From Haemophilus parainfluenzae (GTDB lineage Bacteria > Pseudomonadota > Gammaproteobacteria > Enterobacterales > Pasteurellaceae), in NCBI RefSeq assembly GCF_003252755.1, contig NZ_QEPT01000002.1:248001-312000 (forward strand): a DNA stretch of 64,000 bases, given 5' to 3'. The notes beneath the pieces are model-generated. The model did not search any database, was not told the origin of the DNA, and was given only the letters and a program-made list of their open reading frames with translations. Below, one piece after another: positions 62,361 to 64,000 of the stretch (within the stretch, counting starts at the first letter, position 1; each line of letters starts with the position of its first letter). Both the position numbers and the translations under genes were made by a program.

Positions 62361-62453
62361 ATGAGCAATCAAAATACAATTTGTATAAATGTACAGATTC
62401 ACGCGCCTTACGTGACATTGAAGAAATATGTCGAGTTATCGGGCTTTCGTTAA
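62361..62453 (+). pseudogene. Truncated Cox-like phage regulator
   Basis: The 30 codons from ATG 62361 encode IQIHAPYVTLKKYVELSG-like sequence after MSNQNT, the start typical of P2-family Cox/Ogr-region regulators. AAGGAG lies 8 nt upstream, a real ribosome site. The frame stops after SGFR, before the rest of the DNA-binding domain. The family match stops near 62440-62450, which probably marks the edge of the phage remnant. Confidence 0.65.
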
Positions 62454-62619
62454 ACGTCCTTCTTTTGTTTTTGGTGCTGGAGGCATTTTAGCGTATTTGG
62501 GTTTCATACTTGGGCGACCTTTGGTTTTTTTGGGAGCCAATTTATACCGTTTTTCCGAAAGGTTATTTTAGTTTCTAGTTACGTTTTACTCAGCAATATC
62601 CTGGTGAAGCCCTTGTCCA

Positions 62620-63342
62620 GTGAGTTCGTCAGTCACAACAAAAGATGAATTAATGGCAGAAGTCGAAAATGAAACACGCCAGCTAAAGAAAAAAGAGTTT
62701 TTCCCCTATAAGATCATGGGAACGCTCATTTTTTCATTGCTACTCAGTATTGTAATTGAATGGGGGGCATTGCCTTTCAATATTGGGATCCGCTGGGCTA
62801 TTTACATAGCAAACTGGTGATGCAAAATAAATTTGATTGGTTCTCCTCTGAATTTCAAAAAAAGCCTGCTTTACAGTGCGCCGGCATAATTTATTGAATG
62901 GGTCATTATTCAAACCCATCATTGGCTTTTTGTGCAGACTGGCATTCAAAGTTGGCTTGATAACCAGAATAATTCTGAATGGGGGGCTTGGATTTATCAC
63001 TATTTGCGTGATTACATTGAATCGGTTCTTTATGTCATCATCACCTTTATTATTCGATTGATGATTATTGTGCTCATTAGCCCCTTATTTTTACTTGTTG
63101 CCCTTGTAGGGGGGGGAGATGGATTGGTTCAGCGCGATTTACGTCGTTTCGGTGTGGGGCGTGAATCTGTGTTTAAATACCATCATGCCAAAAGAGTGGT
63201 CTTTCCGGTCATGCTTTTGGCTTGGGGGCTTTATTTGTCGATCCCTTTTTCTATTCATCCTAACTGGATTCTTATTCCATCAGCGATTTTCTTTGGTTTG
63301 ACCATTTCATTTACTGCTTCAAGCTTCAAGAAATATTTGTGA
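62620..63342 (+). pseudogene. Decayed ICE membrane protein (TIGR03747-like)
   Basis: The C-terminal piece (62932-63342, GTG start) contains PLFLLVALVGGGDGLVQRDL, RRFGVGRESVFKYHHAKR and TASSFKKYL, typical of the ICE/SPI-7-type conjugation membrane protein family. The N-terminal piece (62620-62820) supplies KKKEFFPYKIMGTLIFSLLL and IEWG. They are in the same frame, separated by stops at 62818 and 62887. Between the stops the similarity appears to move into another frame (FDWFSSEF) and back, so at least two indels and one nonsense are likely. This is a non-functional remnant. Confidence 0.7.
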
Positions 63343-63425
63343 TCAGAGATGTCTTATCTTTACTTCAAGGCTTTACAAGCATAGAATAAACTCGACTAGA
63401 TTTGTATATTTATTGTTGAGAAAAG

Positions 63426-64000
63426 ATGAAAACTGATTTACACATTCAAAACTTTGGCAAGGTGAAGTCCGCAGATATTCACCTTCGCCCTTTTACTGTC
63501 ATTGTCGGGCCTAACTCGAGTGGTAAAAGTTTTATTACGAAAGCTCTGTACAGCATCTTTCATTCAATGAATAAGGATTTTGGTACTGATTTTCTCATTA
63601 GTAGTGTTGAAGATTCGTTTCGTTGGACATACATAATTGAAAATAGAATTCCTAGAATTTCACAAAAAGATATTTTGCTTTTTACTGAGTTACGCTCTAT
63701 TTTATCAAAGCTTCAGTTTTTTATTAATGATATTAATGAAGACATAACAATATTAGATACATCACGTATCGCCAGTATTATCAATGAACTTTATATTCCT
63801 ATTCAAGACTCTTATGCGGCAATTAAAGACCAACTGAATACCGGAGTAGGTTCAAAGTTTAAGGCTGTCGAAGACGAAATGCGTCTTTTAGAAATGGATA
63901 TTAAAAATATTAAACTTTTTGTTGATGAAGGAGATAGCGTTTATATTTCTCGTTTTAAAAATGATTTAAAGCAAGAATTTTTAGAAAACTTTCAAGTTCA
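63426..64000 (+). CDS. AAA-type ATPase, truncated by window edge
   Basis: About 191 residues are visible from ATG 63426. The N-terminus MKTDLHIQNFGKVKSADIHL leads to Walker A VGPNSSGKSFITKAL. This is the SMC/OLD/RecF-like layout of AAA_15 and AAA_21 ATPases, with helical sequence after it that could be a coiled-coil arm. Walker B and any C-terminal nuclease or effector domain lie outside. It follows an ICE remnant, where defence cargo is frequent; OLD, Septu, Gabija or PrrC-type relatives are all possible. Confidence 0.8.
   Translation, partial: MKTDLHIQNFGKVKSADIHLRPFTVIVGPNSSGKSFITKALYSIFHSMNKDFGTDFLISSVEDSFRWTYIIENRIPRISQKDILLFTELRSILSKLQFFINDINEDITILDTSRIASIINELYIPIQDSYAAIKDQLNTGVGSKFKAVEDEMRLLEMDIKNIKLFVDEGDSVYISRFKNDLKQEFLENFQV

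Noticed and set aside
62303-62491. Plus-strand 62-aa frame across the phage switch
   Set aside because: It starts inside the operator palindrome and is in a different frame from the Cox-like gene that has the real AAGGAG site.

Overview
The window looks like chromosomal DNA of a Haemophilus species, probably of the H. parainfluenzae / H. influenzae group. Two things point there. The 9-mer AAGTGCGGT (the Haemophilus-type DNA uptake signal) recurs throughout, very often as inverted pairs that form terminators. The gene blocks and proteins (rnt-gloA, cmoA/aspS, nudB-yebC-ruvCAB, ybgC-tolQRAB-pal, trmJ-isc, mgl/gal, mla-ibaG-murA, thrLABC) also resemble Haemophilus. The species is an inference; no search was run.

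Layout. 0-15 kb: RNase T (cut by the window edge), glyoxalase I, a GlpT-type transporter, a large fused membrane protein, cmoA divergent from aspS, an AT-rich orphan gene, an atypical NRAMP-family transporter, then nudB, yebC, a lysozyme-inhibitor-like lipoprotein and ruvCAB. 15-24 kb: cydABX-ybgE behind a consensus FNR box, the Tol-Pal envelope operon and three tRNA-Lys genes. 24-31 kb: trmJ and the complete Fe-S assembly operon iscRSUA-hscB-(DUF2625 gene)-hscA-fdx-iscX with an IscR-type site. 31-40 kb: a galactose regulon, mglBAC and galS on the minus strand and galTKM on the plus strand, with near-perfect CRP and GalR/GalS sites.

40-42.2 kb is an AT-rich accessory island of small genes. 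I read it as an array of orphan contact-dependent-inhibition or MafB-type toxin tails, each without a start codon, followed by putative immunity genes. One tail is clearly EndoU-like. 42-58.5 kb is core again: corC, lnt, mlaFEDCB-ibaG-murA, yggS, the threonine operon with a readable attenuator, a phosphopantetheinyl transferase and hflKC.

From 58.7 kb the sequence becomes eroded. A tri-heme cytochrome c peroxidase is interrupted by one in-frame TAA. Next comes a remnant of an HP1/P2-like prophage lysogeny module: a truncated integrase, a cargo operon with a YidD-like gene, a CI repressor split by an in-frame TAA, an operator palindrome and a truncated Cox. After that lie a decayed integrative-conjugative-element gene and the start of an AAA-type ATPase that runs off the window.

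The best candidates for something undescribed are the toxin/immunity array at 40-42 kb, the cargo genes between repressor and integrase at 60.5-61.7 kb, and the ATPase at the right edge.
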